A stretch of 47,938 bases of DNA from Kitasatospora indigofera (GTDB taxonomy: Bacteria > Actinomycetota > Actinomycetes > Streptomycetales > Streptomycetaceae): NCBI RefSeq assembly GCF_014655955.1, contig NZ_BNBO01000068.1, positions 1-47,938 of the forward strand, written 5' to 3'. This document shows, piece after piece, positions 6,993 to 14,736 of this stretch. Made by a program: the position numbers and the translations under genes. The number at the start of each line of letters is the position of its first letter. The first letter of the stretch is position 1. The notes beneath the pieces are model-generated. The model had not been told where the DNA came from and ran no database searches. It saw only the letters and a program-made list of their open reading frames with translations.

Positions 6993-8477
6993 ATGCGTGA
7001 TGATCTGCTCGGCCATGCCGCCGTCGTCGCGGCCCGCAATGCGGGGCGTGCGGAGCGTGAGCGGCGGTTGTGCGGGGAGACGGTCCAGGCGTTGGTGGAC
7101 GCCGGTTTCGCCCGGCATTTCGTGCCGCGGCGCTGGGGCGGGGAGGAGGGCGGTTTCGCGGAGCTGGTGGCCCGCAGTGCCGTGCTGGCGGAGCGGGGAT
7201 GTCCCTGTGCGGCCTGGTGCGGGGCGTTGCTGGCCGCCCATGGGCGCATCGCTTCCTTCCTGCCGGAGCGCGGGCGGGCGCAGGTGTGGGCGCAGGGTCC
7301 CGACGCGCGGATCGCGGCGGCTCTCGCGCCGCCGGCCGGCACCGTGCTTCCCGTTCCCGGGGGTCTGTTGCTGAGCGGGCGCTGGGAGTGTGCCAGCGGC
7401 GTCGACTTCGCGCACTGGGTCCTGCTCGCGGCGTGGGAGGGGCGGGGTGCGGACCGGCGTGCCCGGGTGCTGGCGGTGCCGGCCGGTGACCTGGGTGTCC
7501 TGGACACCTGGGACAGTCCGGGCATGCGCGGTACCGGCAGCAACTCCGTGCTCGCCGAGTCCGTCCACGTCCCGTACCACCGCACGTTCCTGCTCGCCAA
7601 CCTGACGGCGGGGCGCCCCGGTGCCGGCCTGCCCCGCTGCCACGGCGCACCCGCGCACCTGGCCGGCGCGTTGATGTTCGCCGCCCCCGCCCTCGGCGCC
7701 GCCACCCGCGCCCTGCACCTGTGGACCCACCGCGCCGGCACCGGCACCGGGACCGCCGGCAGCACCGGCACCGGCATCGGGACCCCCGGCACCGGCGGCG
7801 CCCCTGGCACCGGCAGCACCGCCGCGGCGGCCCTTGGCACCCCCGGCACCGGTACCGTCGCCGTCGCCAGCGGGACGGCCGGGGCCCACGGGACCGCCAT
7901 GACCGCCGGCACGGTCGGCACCGGCACCGCCGTGGCTGGCAGGGGTGTGGCCGCCGTGGCCGCCGGGACTCCTGCCGCCGGCAGCGGGACGGCCGGGGCC
8001 CACGGCACCGCCATGACCGCCGGCACCGCCGATGCCCACGGCACCGCTGTGGCCGCCGGGACTCCTGCCGCCGGCAGCGGGACCGTCGGGGCCCACGGGA
8101 CCGCCATGACCGCCGGCACCGCCGATGCCCACGGCACCGCTGTGGCCGCCGGGACCGCGGACATCCTCACCCGCTCCTCGGGCGAGGTCGAGGCGGCCCG
8201 GCTGCTGCTCACCGAGGCCGCCCGCCGCGCCGACACCGAACCCGTCACCGACCGGCTCGTGGCCCGCAACCGACGCGACGCCGTCCTCGCCGTGACCCTC
8301 CTCGCCACCGCCGTCCGGCGCCTGGCGGACACCGCCGGCCCCCACGAGGACGAGCAGGGCACCACCCTGCTGCGCCTGTGCCGGGACGTGACGACGGTCG
8401 CCTCCCACGGCGCCCTGCGGATGGGACCCGCCGCCGAGGCCTACGCCGCCGCGGTCCTCCGGCCGGCCGCACCCTGA
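6993..8477 (+). CDS. Flavin-dependent monooxygenase, oxygenase component (acyl-CoA dehydrogenase fold), with repeat insertion
   Basis: A 494-residue protein of the group D two-component flavin monooxygenases (HpaB/HsaA/ActVA-ORF5 type), which hydroxylate a substrate with FMNH2 or FADH2 from a separate reductase. The N-terminal helical part (FVPRRWGGEEGGF), the middle beta domain (SGRWECASGVDFAHW) and the motif DTWDSPGMRGTGSNS are clear. About 143 residues of Gly/Thr/Ala repeats (248-390) then separate it from the C-terminal helical bundle starting TRSSGEVEAARLLL. Without them the length would be normal. ATG 6993 is chosen because AAGGA lies 7 bases upstream. No reductase gene is seen in the window. 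Confidence 0.85.
   Translation: MRDDLLGHAAVVAARNAGRAERERRLCGETVQALVDAGFARHFVPRRWGGEEGGFAELVARSAVLAERGCPCAAWCGALLAAHGRIASFLPERGRAQVWAQGPDARIAAALAPPAGTVLPVPGGLLLSGRWECASGVDFAHWVLLAAWEGRGADRRARVLAVPAGDLGVLDTWDSPGMRGTGSNSVLAESVHVPYHRTFLLANLTAGRPGAGLPRCHGAPAHLAGALMFAAPALGAATRALHLWTHRAGTGTGTAGSTGTGIGTPGTGGAPGTGSTAAAALGTPGTGTVAVASGTAGAHGTAMTAGTVGTGTAVAGRGVAAVAAGTPAAGSGTAGAHGTAMTAGTADAHGTAVAAGTPAAGSGTVGAHGTAMTAGTADAHGTAVAAGTADILTRSSGEVEAARLLLTEAARRADTEPVTDRLVARNRRDAVLAVTLLATAVRRLADTAGPHEDEQGTTLLRLCRDVTTVASHGALRMGPAAEAYAAAVLRPAAP
7735..8162 (+). repeat. In-frame repeat inside the flavin monooxygenase
   Basis: Gly-Thr-Ala-rich coding repeat. A 93-bp unit (31 codons) starting GTGGCCGCCGGGACTCC at 7956 recurs at 8049 and begins again at 8142, and GGCACCGGCACCGGGACC-type units precede it. 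Periods keep the reading frame. The insertion is at the junction of the beta domain and the C-terminal helices. Confidence 0.92.
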
Positions 8478-9760
8478 CCGCACCCGCCCCGTGAACAGCC
8501 GCACCCGCCCCGTGAACAGCCGCGCCCGCCCCGTACGCACGGGCGCGCCCGCCCACCCGCGGAGGGACGGTGGCGCTCCGGGTGAACGGGCGGTCGCACC
8601 TGCGCACGGGCGCGGCCGTCTGCGGCGGGCGCATCCGCCTGCCTGCGGAGGGACGGCGGTGCGCTCCGGGTGAACGGGTGGTGGCGTGCCGGGGGAGCTG
8701 TCGTTGGGGTGCCGGGGGGGCATGCGTGTCACCGTCCGTCCTGTTGTCCGTCCTGGGTGTGCGGGCCGGGGCGGGCGGCCCGGGGGTGTGGGCCGGTGAT
8801 CCGGTGAGCGTGCCCCGGGTGCAATGCCGTTGCCGCTCCTCATCCGAGATGAGGGCGGAGGCGCGCCCGGGGGAGCGGCCGTTGTGGGTGCCGGGGGTGG
8901 AGGGCATGCGTCTCGCCGTCCGGTCGCTCTGCTGCCGGCCCTGCTGCCGGCCCTGGTCGTGCGGGCCCGGCCGTGCGGGGCGGACGTGGGCGTGTGGGCG
9001 TGTGGGTGTGTGGGCCGGTGAACGTGCCCGGGGTGCAAGGTCGGTGCGGCGCAGGGGCTTGCGGGCGGAGAGCCCGCGGACAGGCCGACGTACCTTCCCG
9101 TATTTGCGCACGGGTGTACGCGTCCACCTGCGAACGGGTGGTGGCATTCCGGGCGGCCGGGCGGACACGTCCGGGTGGACGCGTGCCGAGGGCGCCGCTG
9201 GTGCGGGTGCCCGTGCGGGTGCCCGGGTGGAGGGCATGCGCGTCACCGTCCGGTCGTTCTGCCGCCTGCCCCGGCCGTGCGGGCCCGGCCAGGGGCTGTC
9301 GGGTGAACGTGCCCCGGATGCCTTGCCGCTGCCGGCACGCGCATCCGCGAACGGCGAAGCGTCCTGGGTGCAGCGCTGTTGCGGGCACCTGGGCCTGCGG
9401 ACGGGCGGACGGGCGGACGCGTGCCGCGGGTGCCCGGGGCAAAAGCGCACTCACGTCGCCAGCGGGGCGTCCTGCCGCCGGCCTCGGCCGTGCGGGGCGG
9501 ACGTGGGCCTGTGGGCGTGGGCGTGTGGGCGTGGGCGTGTGGGCCGGTGAACGTGCCTGGGGTGCAAGGTCGTTGCGGCACTCGGGACTGCGGGCGGAGA
9601 GCCTGCGTGTCTTGCCGTTGCCGGCACGCGCATCCGCGAACGGCGAAGCATCCCGGGGTGTACCGCGGTTGCGGGCAGGTGGGCCTGCGGAGGGGCGGAC
9701 ACGTCCGGGGGCGGGTGACAACCTGGCGGGGGGCTCGTGCGGGTGCCCGGGGTGGAGCGC
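8478..9760. repeat. Gene-free tract of dispersed repeat family, left copies
   Basis: No convincing gene lies in this 1.3-kb stretch. It starts with CCGTGAACAGCCGC twice (8489-8522) and an 85-bp direct repeat around GCGGAGGGACGG (8560 and 8645). Degenerate units of 150-350 bp then recur in one orientation near 8720, 8905, 9235 and 9455. Each carries some or all of these modules in order: CACCGTCCGGTCGTCCTGC; GTGCGGGGCGGACGTGGG; (GTGTGGGC)n; CCGGTGAACGTGCCCGGG with GTGCAAGGTCGTTGCGG; GCACGCGCATCCGCGAACGG. The same modules reappear at 13.1-13.5 kb. From 9761 to 10026 I see no gene and two related TTCCCCACC patches. Confidence 0.85.
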
Positions 9761-10026
9761 GTGCGCGTCATGATGAGGCTCCCTGGATTTCCCCACCCCA
9801 CGCTCGGGTGTTCCTCAGGCCTGCTCCCACGATTCCCCACCCTGTGGCGGGCTGGCCTGTGGCCGGGCACCGCTTGGGAGGGGCCGCCCGGCCGCCAGGT
9901 TCAGGGCGGGACGGACTGTCATGGGCGGTCCCAGGCCAGCGCGCAGTATGCCGCAGGTGCCCTTGGCCGGCAGGCACAGTCCCGCATGCTGCACGAGCGG
10001 GCGGCCCCGGGCTTCAACGGCTGCCG

Positions 10027-10734
10027 TCAGGGAGTGGTTTGCGGGTGTGCGGGGCTGAGGTAGTGGACGGTGCTCCGGGTGCAGCGGCCGGCGAGTAGGT
10101 CGGTCAGTTCGTCGGCGGCGGTGGTCAGGAGGTGGCTGTCGCGGGTGGCGTGGAGGGTTTCGATGACGAAGGCGACGTGGGTGGAGTCCTCGGTGACGCG
10201 GGTGCGGTGGGCGTCGCGGTGGTTCCAGTGGCGGGTGAGGACGTCGATGGTGTCGGTGTAGACGACCTCGCCGTGCTTGGGGTGCTCGACGGTGTCGGGT
10301 TCGCCGAGCGGGGTGAAGGTCTCGTTGCCCTCGGCGTGGCGGATGTCGATGTCACCGGTGACACGGTCGAGGTCGAAGGCACCGGCGGGCAGGCCGTGGC
10401 GGACGGAGACGGTGTTGTAGGAGTCGACGGCCGGGTTGATCCGGGGCAGGGAGCCCTTCTTCGCCAGACGGCGGCCCAGAGCGTCGACGCTGGGCCGGAC
10501 GCGGCGGGGGTTGGTGCCGAAGGAGCGGTAGGCGGTGTGCCACGCCTCGATGCGCGGGTCGCTCTCGTCGGCGGGGGCCCACGTGCCGGCGGCGAGCCGG
10601 GCCTCCAGGTCTTCCTGGGCGGCGACGGTGGCCGGCCAGGGCTCGTGGCCGCGCAGGCCGGAGGCGGTGACGATGGCGATGAGCGTGTCGGGGAAGGCGT
10701 CGGCGACGGTGGGGCTGAGGCGGAAGGTGGTCAT
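10027..10734 (-). CDS. B3/B4 (tRNA-binding-like) domain protein
   Basis: A 235-residue protein of the stand-alone B3/B4 domain family, related to the B3/B4 module of the phenylalanyl-tRNA synthetase beta chain. The pattern IEAWHTAYRSFGTNPRR then SLPRINPAVDSYNTVSVRH is typical. Family members are proposed to act on or near mischarged tRNA or amino acids; the function is not established. ATG 10734 gives the usual MTTFRLSP start, although no strong ribosome site precedes it; an in-frame TTG at 10755 is the alternative. It is last in a minus-strand operon with PaiB (40-bp gap) and EamA. Confidence 0.85.
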   Translation of the reverse strand: MTTFRLSPTVADAFPDTLIAIVTASGLRGHEPWPATVAAQEDLEARLAAGTWAPADESDPRIEAWHTAYRSFGTNPRRVRPSVDALGRRLAKKGSLPRINPAVDSYNTVSVRHGLPAGAFDLDRVTGDIDIRHAEGNETFTPLGEPDTVEHPKHGEVVYTDTIDVLTRHWNHRDAHRTRVTEDSTHVAFVIETLHATRDSHLLTTAADELTDLLAGRCTRSTVHYLSPAHPQTTP

Positions 10735-10774
10735 CGCGAAGGAGTGTCCGTTCAAGGGGCGGGACGGGGCGGGT

Positions 10775-11422
10775 TCAGGGCTTCCAGGTGCCGATGCGCT
10801 CCAGACGGCGCAGTTGCTGGGCGGCGGTGGGCGCGTCCAGGGCGGTGCCGCGCTCGGTGAGTCGGCGGGCGGTGGTGGTGCGGTGCTCGGCGGGCCTGTG
10901 GTCGTCGTACTTGAACTTCGCCCGCACCTCGGTGACGTCCAGGCGCAGGCCGCGGATGCCGGACAGCATCCGCCCGTAGGGGGGCCGGTCGGCCTCGATG
11001 GGGGTGTGGTCGCCGTCGGGCTGGAAGTGGGCCATCTGGTGGCGCAGGAGGTCGGCCTTGGCCTGGGGGTCGTCGATGACCGCGGCCCGGCAGGTGAACT
11101 GGACGGCGGCGTAGTAGCTGGTGGGGACGCCGTCGTTGGGCGGGGTGCCGGGCTTGGCGCGCCAGGGGCCGGGGACGAAGGCGTAGTCGCCGGTGACGGT
11201 GAAGGTGACGTTCGGGTCGGCCTCGATCGCCTTCCAGGCGGGGTTGGGGCGGGCGAAGTGGATCAGCAGTGCGGTGTCGTGGGTGGTGAAGTGGGTGGGC
11301 ACGGCGGTCGGTGGGTGGCCGGGCAGGCCGTTGACGCTGAGGATGCCGAAGTCGTGGCCGTCAGCGATCCACGCCTGCCATTCGGCGTCGTCCAGTGCGG
11401 CGTCCCAAGGCTGGATGAACAT
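10775..11422 (-). CDS. PaiB-family FMN-binding negative regulator
   Basis: A 215-residue protein of the PaiB family (split-barrel flavin-binding fold). MFIQPWDAALDD at the start, FGILSVNG, TAVPTHF, HFARPNPAWK near residue 60 and VPTSYYAAVQF are family features. Bacillus PaiB is a repressor of protease and sporulation genes; many actinobacterial members have no known role. AAGGAA lies just upstream of ATG 11422. It is 23 bp from the EamA stop and 40 bp from the B3/B4 start, so one operon is likely. Confidence 0.9.
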   Translation of the reverse strand: MFIQPWDAALDDAEWQAWIADGHDFGILSVNGLPGHPPTAVPTHFTTHDTALLIHFARPNPAWKAIEADPNVTFTVTGDYAFVPGPWRAKPGTPPNDGVPTSYYAAVQFTCRAAVIDDPQAKADLLRHQMAHFQPDGDHTPIEADRPPYGRMLSGIRGLRLDVTEVRAKFKYDDHRPAEHRTTTARRLTERGTALDAPTAAQQLRRLERIGTWKP

Positions 11423-11445
11423 CACGGGTTCCTTTCGTACGGGGT

Positions 11446-12279
11446 TCAGGCGAGGGCGAGGAGACTGACGGCGAGGGCGGCGACGCCCAGGCCGACCAGT
11501 TGGCCGCGGTGGATGCGTTCGCCCAGGACGCTGCGGGCGAGCAGGACGGTGCCGGCCGGGTAGAGGGCGGTGATGACGGCGACGACGGCCAGGTCGCCGC
11601 TGCGGGCGGCGAGCAGGAACAGCAGGTTGGCCACGGAGTCGAGCACGCCGGCGGCGGCCGAGATCGCGTAGGCGGGCTTCTCCGGGCCCAGGCGCCGGAA
11701 CATCGCCCCGGCGGCGGCCAGGGTGACCGCGGAGGAGACGGCGCGGCCGACGATCAGCGGACCGACGCCGCTGTCGGCGGGCGCCTGGTGCAGGAAGACC
11801 AGTTGCAGGGCGATGGCGGCGCCGGCGCCGAAGGCCAGCAGCAGGGCGGTGCGCGAGGGGCGGGTGCCGCCGCCGGGCCCGGCGCTGACCAGCACCACGG
11901 CCGCCAGGGCCAGGGGCAGGCCGATCAGGGCGGCCGGCCCCAGGTGCTCGCCCTGCAGCAGGCCGACGGTCACCGGCAGCATCGCCGAGACCAGCGCGGT
12001 GATCGGGGAGAGTACGTTCATCGGGCCGATCGCCAGGGTCTTGTAGAGCAGCGCGAACGCGGCGGCCGACGCCACGCCGGAGGCCGCGCCCCAGGCGAGG
12101 GTGGCGGGGGCGAAGGAGGCGCCGAGGAAGGGCCACAGCAGCAGTTCGACGGTGAGCGAGGCCGGGGCGGCGACCATCACGGTGCGCAGGACGTGGGCCT
12201 TGCGGGCGCCGAGTCCTCCGAGGAAGTCGGCGCACCCGTATGCCAGGGAACTGCCCAGGGCCAGCAGGAGGGCGATCAC
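11446..12279 (-). CDS. EamA/DMT-family transporter
   Basis: A 277-residue membrane protein with about ten hydrophobic helices arranged as two EamA repeats, the drug/metabolite transporter superfamily, which usually exports small metabolites. It starts at GTG 12279 (VIALLLALGSSLAYG) with AAGGG about 10 bases upstream; an ATG nearby is out of frame. It is the first gene of the EamA-PaiB-B3/B4 operon and is divergent from the XRE-cupin gene, which probably controls it. Confidence 0.88.
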   Translation of the reverse strand: MIALLLALGSSLAYGCADFLGGLGARKAHVLRTVMVAAPASLTVELLLWPFLGASFAPATLAWGAASGVASAAAFALLYKTLAIGPMNVLSPITALVSAMLPVTVGLLQGEHLGPAALIGLPLALAAVVLVSAGPGGGTRPSRTALLLAFGAGAAIALQLVFLHQAPADSGVGPLIVGRAVSSAVTLAAAGAMFRRLGPEKPAYAISAAAGVLDSVANLLFLLAARSGDLAVVAVITALYPAGTVLLARSVLGERIHRGQLVGLGVAALAVSLLALA

Positions 12280-12399
12280 GGTGGTACATCCCTTACTATC
12301 AATGGAACGACTACACCGTACAACGAAACGACCGATGGTTGTCGATCGACCGACCGAACGGTGCAGTGCACCGACCTGCTGGAGCGAAGGGTGACGGCG
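12280..12399. promoter_or_regulatory. Divergent promoter region with palindrome
   Basis: This 120-bp gap between EamA and the XRE regulator is markedly AT-richer than its surroundings. It contains the perfect palindrome GTCGATCGAC at 12341-12350, flanked by an ACAAC/GTTGT inverted repeat (12320-12342). It is the likely operator of the adjacent XRE protein. Confidence 0.55.
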
Positions 12400-12975
12400 A
12401 TGACCGAGACCGAGGCGGCGCTGCAGGCGCTCGCGAGCAACGTCCGCGCGGCCCGCACCCGCGCCGGACTGTCCCTGGACGAGCTCGGCCGCCGCGCCAA
12501 GGTCAGCAAGGGTGCCCTCGTCGCCCTGGAGAAGGCCCAGGGCAATCCGAACTTCGCCACCCTGGTCCGCCTCGCCGACACCCTCGGCGTCTCCGTCTCC
12601 GCGCTGACCGAAGGCCGCACCGAGCAGCGCGTACGGGTGGTGGACAGCGCCGCCGTAGCGCCCCTGTGGAAGGGCGAGCACGGCGGCGAGGCCCGTCTCA
12701 TGCTGACCACCGGCGGCCCGGCCCCCACCGAGGTCTGGCGCTGGACCTTGGAACCCGGCGAGGAGTACCCCAGCCACCCCCATCAGGCCGGCGTGAGCGA
12801 GACCGTCAGTGTCACCGCCGGCGAGATGGTCCTCGTCGTCGACGGCACCGAGCACCCCGTCGCCGCCGGGCAGACCGCCGCCTTCGACGCCGACGCAGCC
12901 CACACCTACCGCGGCACGGGCACCGGGACCTGCCACCTGATCATGACCGTCCACCTGCCCCCGGGACCGGCGTAG
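12400..12975 (+). CDS. XRE-family regulator with C-terminal cupin
   Basis: A 191-residue protein. The HTH is at about residues 14-68 (SLDELGRRAKVSKGALVALE then NPNFATLVRLADTLG). A cupin barrel is at about 110-188 (HPHQAGVSETVSVTAGEM, AAFDADAAHTY). This architecture senses a small metabolite through the cupin and represses or activates a neighbouring transporter. GAAGG lies nine bases before ATG 12400; an in-frame GTG at 12391 is too close to it. It is divergent from EamA. Confidence 0.92.
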   Translation: MTETEAALQALASNVRAARTRAGLSLDELGRRAKVSKGALVALEKAQGNPNFATLVRLADTLGVSVSALTEGRTEQRVRVVDSAAVAPLWKGEHGGEARLMLTTGGPAPTEVWRWTLEPGEEYPSHPHQAGVSETVSVTAGEMVLVVDGTEHPVAAGQTAAFDADAAHTYRGTGTGTCHLIMTVHLPPGPA

Positions 12976-13049
12976 GTTTCCGATGGCCCCGCGAGGCGGA
13001 CGGCCCCCGCTCGGAGGCGCGGCCGGGACTGCACCCTGCGCACCGAAAC

Positions 13050-13083
13050 TCCCCACTCAGTTGAAGGCCAGACGAAGTGGGGA
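13050..13083. terminator. Hairpin after XRE-cupin gene
   Basis: TCCCCACT (13050-13057) pairs with AGTGGGGA (13076-13083), 8-bp perfect arms with an 18-nt loop, 75 bp after the stop. It resembles the TTCCCCACC patches at about 9790-9840, so it may belong to the dispersed repeat rather than be a terminator. Confidence 0.35.
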
Positions 13084-13109
13084 ATCGCGAGTAGACCTGG
13101 CCGTTTTCC

Positions 13110-13998
13110 GAGATCCTCATCAGTCACCGTCCGGTTGTCCTGGCGTCGGCCCTGGTCGTGCGGGCCGGGCCGGGCCGTGCGGGGCGGACGTGGGTCTGTG
13201 GGCGTGTGGGCCGGTGAGCCGGTGAACGTGTCCCGGGTGCAGTGCCGTTGCGGGCCCGCGCACCTGTCCGAGAGTGGGCGGGACGTGCCCGGGGTGCATC
13301 AAGGTTGCGGGCGCCCGGGCGACGGGCGGAGGCGTGCCGGGGAGCCGTTGGTGTGGGTGCCCGGGCCGGGTGCGCGTGTCGCCGTCCGGTCGTCCTGCTG
13401 CCGGCCCTGGTCGTGGGGGCCGGGACGTGCGGCCCGTGGGCGTGTGGGCCGGTGGCGGGTGGGTGAGCGTGCTTCGGGGGAACGTCGTTGGGGCCACTCG
13501 TCCGAGGGCGGGTGGGCGCGTGCCGGGGTGGGGGCGGGGCGGTGTCGGTGTGTGCTGTCGTGGGCGGGAGCGGGCGGCCGGTGCCGGGGATGCCGTGCCT
13601 CGGGGTGGCCCGGTGCCGGCCTGCTGCGCCGCCGGTGCGTCCGCCCGTCCGTCCGCGGTGCGTCGGCCGGTCCGTGCGCGGTGTGTCCGGCTGCGGTGCG
13701 GTGCTGCGCCGTGGGCGGTGGGTCCGGTGGTGCCGCCTGCCGTGCACCCGCACCTGGGTTGCCCGTACCCGGTCCTGTGCCCCTGCCGGCGCCGGTGCCC
13801 GGGCCGGTGCCCGGGCAGGTGCCCGTGCCGGTGCCGGTGGGCCGGTCTGTGGTCCCGGGTCGTGTCTCGTGTGCTGTGCCCGTCTGCGGTGGTGGCCGGC
13901 CCGGGGGCCGGTCGGGGTGCCCGGGTGTGCGGGGACGGGTGTGCCGCCCGGGTGTGGGGGTCCGGGGCCGGCGGGGTGGGGGTGTGTGCGGGTGGGGG
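13110..13998. repeat. Gene-free tract of dispersed repeat family, right copies
   Basis: Two further copies of the family seen at 8.5-9.76 kb, near 13125 and 13375, share CACCGTCCGGTTGTCC or CGCCGTCCGGTCGTCCTGC, CCTGGTCGTGCGGGCC, GTGCGGGGCGGACGTGGG and GTGTGGGCCGGTGA. They are in the same orientation as the left copies. From about 13520 to 13998 the tract decays into GT-rich sequence with GCCCGGGCCGGT repeats (13780-13850). I see no gene. Confidence 0.8.
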
Positions 13999-14430
13999 TC
14001 AGTCTGCTTCGGTGTGGCCGGGGCCGGTGGCCAGGGCGGTGCGCTTCTTCTCGTAGAAGTCGATCTGCCAGTCGAGGTAGTGGACGGTGGCGGCGAGTTC
14101 CTCGGCGTGGGCGAGGACGCGTCGGCGGTGGCCGGCGAGCAGGTCGCGTCGTTCGCCGACGGTGTGGTCGCCGGCCTGGGCGAGTTCGACGTAGTGGCCC
14201 ATCTCCTGGACCGGCATCCCGGTGGAGCGCAGCCGGTTGAGGAATTCCAGCCAGCGCAGGTTGGAGGCGGAGTAGACGCGTTGGCCGCCGGGTTCGCGCG
14301 AGACGGAGTCGATCAGTCCCAGTTCCTCGTACCACAGGAGGTCCTCGGAGGAGAGGCCGCTGATCCGTTCGACCTCGACGGGGGAGAAGGTCTCGGCGGG
14401 GCGGGTGGCGGCGGATGCGGGCGTGGACAC
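13999..14430 (-). CDS. MerR-family transcriptional regulator
   Basis: A 143-residue protein. The winged HTH has FSPVEVERISGLSSEDLLWYEELGLID-type sequence at about 15-42, then GQRVYSASNLRWLEFLNRLR, then a long dimerisation helix; no Cys metal site is visible. It starts at GTG 14430 with GAAGGG eight bases upstream. The small ORF 14446-14688 precedes it by 15 bp, and the perfect ARE-like palindrome lies just beyond that, so the pair is probably receptor-controlled. Confidence 0.88.
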   Translation of the reverse strand: MSTPASAATRPAETFSPVEVERISGLSSEDLLWYEELGLIDSVSREPGGQRVYSASNLRWLEFLNRLRSTGMPVQEMGHYVELAQAGDHTVGERRDLLAGHRRRVLAHAEELAATVHYLDWQIDFYEKKRTALATGPGHTEAD

Positions 14431-14445
14431 GGTGGCGACCCTTCG

Positions 14446-14688
14446 TCAGGCGGCAGGGGAGGGGAGGTGCGGTACTGCTGAGGGGGGACCGGGGGCCGCG
14501 GGCAGCGGTGCGTGGGCGGCCTGGGCCGCGCCGGGCGCGGGCCCGTCCTGCCCGGCCCCGGGGGGCCGCGGACGGTGCGGTGCGGGGCCCGGGGGCAGAT
14601 GGTCCAGGGCCCGGACGAGTTCGGCCCGCCGGTTGTAGGCGCGGACCTTCTCCCGCAGTGCGAGCGCGGTCATGTGCTGTCCATCCAT
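14446..14688 (-). CDS. Small hypothetical protein, first in MerR operon
   Basis: An ORF of about 80 residues starting MDGQHMTALALREKVRAYNR with a helical, normally coding N-terminus (about 30 residues) and a Pro/Ala-rich tail. It may instead start at the internal ATG 14673. No good ribosome site is visible. The ATG lies five bases from the 44-bp palindrome, so the transcript may be leaderless. It ends 15 bp before the MerR start. No family recognised; it could be the remnant of a larger gene with a repeat-derived tail. Confidence 0.45.
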   Translation of the reverse strand: MDGQHMTALALREKVRAYNRRAELVRALDHLPPGPAPHRPRPPGAGQDGPAPGAAQAAHAPLPAAPGPPSAVPHLPSPAA

Positions 14689-14692
14689 CGCT

Positions 14693-14736
14693 TCACACCG
14701 CAATAATACCTTCGCGAAGGTATTATTGCGGTGTGA
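14693..14736. promoter_or_regulatory. ARE 3, perfect 44-bp palindrome
   Basis: Two 22-bp arms meet with no spacer: left arm TCACACCGCAATAATACC then TTCG, right arm its exact complement. The core ATACCTTCGCGAAGGTAT is a perfect ARE. The outer TCACAC arm is repeated once more: GTGTGA (14731-14736), N6, TCACAC (14743-14748). It is directly upstream of the small ORF/MerR operon. Confidence 0.85.

Noticed and set aside
9108..9130. GTACCTTCCCGTATTTGC as a sixth ARE
   Set aside because: Only one half-site is present, there is no dyad, and it lies inside the dispersed repeat with no adjacent gene start.
8245..9450. A 401-residue minus-strand frame over the dispersed repeats
   Set aside because: It mirrors the repeat units (PTRPHAHVRPARPGP-type text), has no ribosome site, and overlaps the C-terminal part of the monooxygenase.
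7735..9760. CRISPR-like arrays in the repeat tracts
   Set aside because: Repeats are nested, degenerate and coding or unevenly spaced; there are no constant repeats with unique spacers and no cas genes.
11001..12289. Frame reading into PaiB from upstream (504 residues)
   Set aside because: The upstream part is out of frame with EamA; the PaiB start at 11422 has its own ribosome site and gives the family's normal N-terminus.
8478..13998. A composite transposon formed by the flanking repeats
   Set aside because: No transposase, terminal inverted repeats or target-site duplication are visible, so only the bracketing itself is reported.
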